A stretch of 64,000 nucleotides of DNA from an uncultured Johnsonella sp. (GTDB taxonomy: Bacteria; Bacillota; Clostridia; Lachnospirales; Lachnospiraceae), in the NCBI GenBank assembly GCA_937927235.1, contig CALBCM010000035.1:1-64000 (forward strand), read 5' to 3'. Under the pieces are notes generated by a model. It ran no database searches. It was not told the origin of the DNA and saw only the letters and a list, made by a program, of their open reading frames with translations. Positions 62,841 through 64,000 of the stretch are shown here, piece by piece. Numbering within the stretch: position 1 is the stretch's first letter; each line of letters begins with the position of its first letter. Position numbers and translations under genes: made by a program.

Positions 62841-64000
62841 ATGAAAAATATAATCAAAAAAATCTTAAAACCTGCAGCCCCGGCACTGCTTTCTGTCTGT
62901 ATTGCTGCCGGTGCTTTGGCAGGCTGTGCAGCGCCGGAGAGGTCTTCAGATTCAGGAAGCAATAATAAATCAGACAACAGCGCCAAAAAAGAAAGGGCTG
63001 AAAGGGACGGACAGCACCAAAAAAGCGGGGCTGAAGCGGGTTGGCCTAAAGGTGAAAACGGGGCAAATATAACAGACGATTATTATAATCAGGAGCCTTA
63101 TAACACCGAGGAATACACGGCAATAAATGAAAACAGCTTTATGTCGGTCAGTGCAAATCCGCTTTCAACCTTTGCCGCCGATGTAGATACCGCCTCATAT
63201 TCCATTGTCAGAAAGAAAATTAATGAGGGAATTGTGCCGGATATTGATTCAGTAAGAATAGAGGAAATGCTGAATTATTTTACTTATGATTATCCTCAGC
63301 CTAAAGAAGGCGAGCCCTTTTCAGTAACTACGGAAATTACCGACTGCCCGTGGAATAAGGATTCTAAGCTGATGCTTATCGGACTTCAGGCACAAAAGGT
63401 TGATTTATCGGAGGCTAAGCCCTCTAATCTGGTATTTTTAATTGATGTGTCGGGTTCTATGGAAGAGCCTGATAAGCTCCCTCTGGTAAAAAGAGCATTC
63501 GGACTCTTAGTTGAGCAGTTGAAAAAGGAAGATAAGGTTTCTATAGTAACCTATGCTTCCGGTGATGAGGTGGTGCTTAGGGGTGCCGACGGAGCAGATA
63601 AAAATACTATTAAAACAGCTATAGATGAGCTTGCCGCCGGAGGCTCCACCGCCGGTGCCAAAGGTATTGAAACTGCTTATGAGATAGCGGAAAAAAACTT
63701 TATAGAGGGGGGAAACAACCGAATAATACTTGCGACTGACGGAGATTTAAACGTAGGCATTACCAGTGAGGGCGAGCTTAAAAAGCTCATAAAAAAGAAA
63801 AAGGAGGGCGGAGTCTTTTTATCGGTGCTTGGATTTGGACAGGGCAATATCAAAGATAATAAGCTGCAGGCACTTGCTGATAACGGCAACGGAAACTATT
63901 CCTATATTGATTCTATCTATGAGGCAAGAAAGGTGCTGGTATCCGAACTTGGAGGCACCTGTCACGCAGTTGCCAAGGACGTGAAGCTGCAGCTGGAGTT
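62841..64000 (+). CDS. YfbK-type VWA-domain lipoprotein (cut by the window end)
   Basis: The frame opens at ATG 62841 after GGGAGGGAAG and is still open at 64000, giving about 386 residues of an incomplete protein. It has a lipoprotein signal with lipobox LAGC, a low-complexity charged linker, the YfbK N-terminal segment (NSFMSVSANPLSTFAADVDT, then IEEMLNYFTYDYP), and a VWA domain with a complete MIDAS start IDVSGSMEEP, GGSTAGA and ATDGDLNVG. Such proteins are envelope-exposed and bind metal. The rest of the VWA domain and any C-terminal domain lie beyond the window. No promoter was assigned with confidence. Confidence 0.9.
   Translation, partial: MKNIIKKILKPAAPALLSVCIAAGALAGCAAPERSSDSGSNNKSDNSAKKERAERDGQHQKSGAEAGWPKGENGANITDDYYNQEPYNTEEYTAINENSFMSVSANPLSTFAADVDTASYSIVRKKINEGIVPDIDSVRIEEMLNYFTYDYPQPKEGEPFSVTTEITDCPWNKDSKLMLIGLQAQKVDLSEAKPSNLVFLIDVSGSMEEPDKLPLVKRAFGLLVEQLKKEDKVSIVTYASGDEVVLRGADGADKNTIKTAIDELAAGGSTAGAKGIETAYEIAEKNFIEGGNNRIILATDGDLNVGITSEGELKKLIKKKKEGGVFLSVLGFGQGNIKDNKLQALADNGNGNYSYIDSIYEARKVLVSELGGTCHAVAKDVKLQLE

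Overview
The window reads as chromosomal DNA of an AT-rich, Gram-positive anaerobe of the class Clostridia (Bacillota). Pointers to this are an hrcA-grpE-dnaK-dnaJ operon with a CIRCE operator, a two-subunit glycine decarboxylase (GcvPA/GcvPB), a ThiI without a rhodanese domain next to a NifS-like desulfurase, a GerMN-domain lipoprotein, a DUF3793-flavodoxin pair, and fermentation-type enzymes (acyl-CoA dehydrogenase, formate-THF ligase, FchA, a beta-alanyl-CoA ammonia-lyase homologue). No rRNA, tRNA, prophage or CRISPR array was seen. The species cannot be named from the sequence alone.

Layout. 1-160: decayed right end of an IS200/IS605-type element. 319-1461: acyl-CoA dehydrogenase. 2008-5787: metal-chelate ABC importer (permease, ATPase, binding lipoprotein) with an overlapping methyltransferase. 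5869-7242 (-): POT peptide transporter. 7493-12595: heat-shock operon with promoter and CIRCE. 12815-15107: a surface protein with cell-wall-binding repeats divergent from a MerR regulator, with a perfect palindrome between them. 15365-22568: a catabolic island that looks like reductive pyrimidine/beta-alanine degradation. 23094-33302: glycine cleavage and folate one-carbon island (gcvT, gcvH, gcvPA, gcvPB, lipoate ligase, lpd, fhs, fchA, folD). 33448-39697: prmA, rsmE, NifS-like desulfurase, thiI, a His-less HPr homologue (-) and mtaB. 40069-48208 (-): a cell-envelope block (NagZ-type lipoprotein, zinc-ribbon/VWA/lectin protein, M14 carboxypeptidase lipoprotein, zinc-ribbon/SH3 protein, DIP1984 protein), then a HAD hydrolase and a PLP desulfhydrase. 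48403-50644: DUF2974 hydrolase-like protein and a membrane-anchored EEP phosphatase. 50753-51991: promoter/operator, DUF3793 and flavodoxin. 52471-58232: transketolase, a PurF paralogue lacking its glutaminase cysteine, DegV and an orphan sensor kinase. 58375-62723: GerMN lipoprotein, ComEC, HolA. 62841-64000: a VWA lipoprotein cut by the window edge.

Metabolic reading. Glycine cleavage feeds methylene-THF into FolD/FchA and then formate-THF ligase, a route that can yield ATP from glycine or supply one-carbon units. The preceding island carries a DUF1097 membrane protein, a frameshifted PreA-type dicluster ferredoxin, dihydropyrimidinase, a split ThrE-like transporter, an N-carbamoyl-beta-alanine amidohydrolase, a hotdog ammonia-lyase and a second lyase-like hotdog fused to a family III CoA-transferase. 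Together these could convert dihydrouracil to beta-alanine, then beta-alanyl-CoA and acrylyl-CoA. The acyl-CoA dehydrogenase at the left end could be the terminal reductase, but that link is only inferred. This island, and especially the lyase/CoA-transferase fusion, is the most interesting part of the window.
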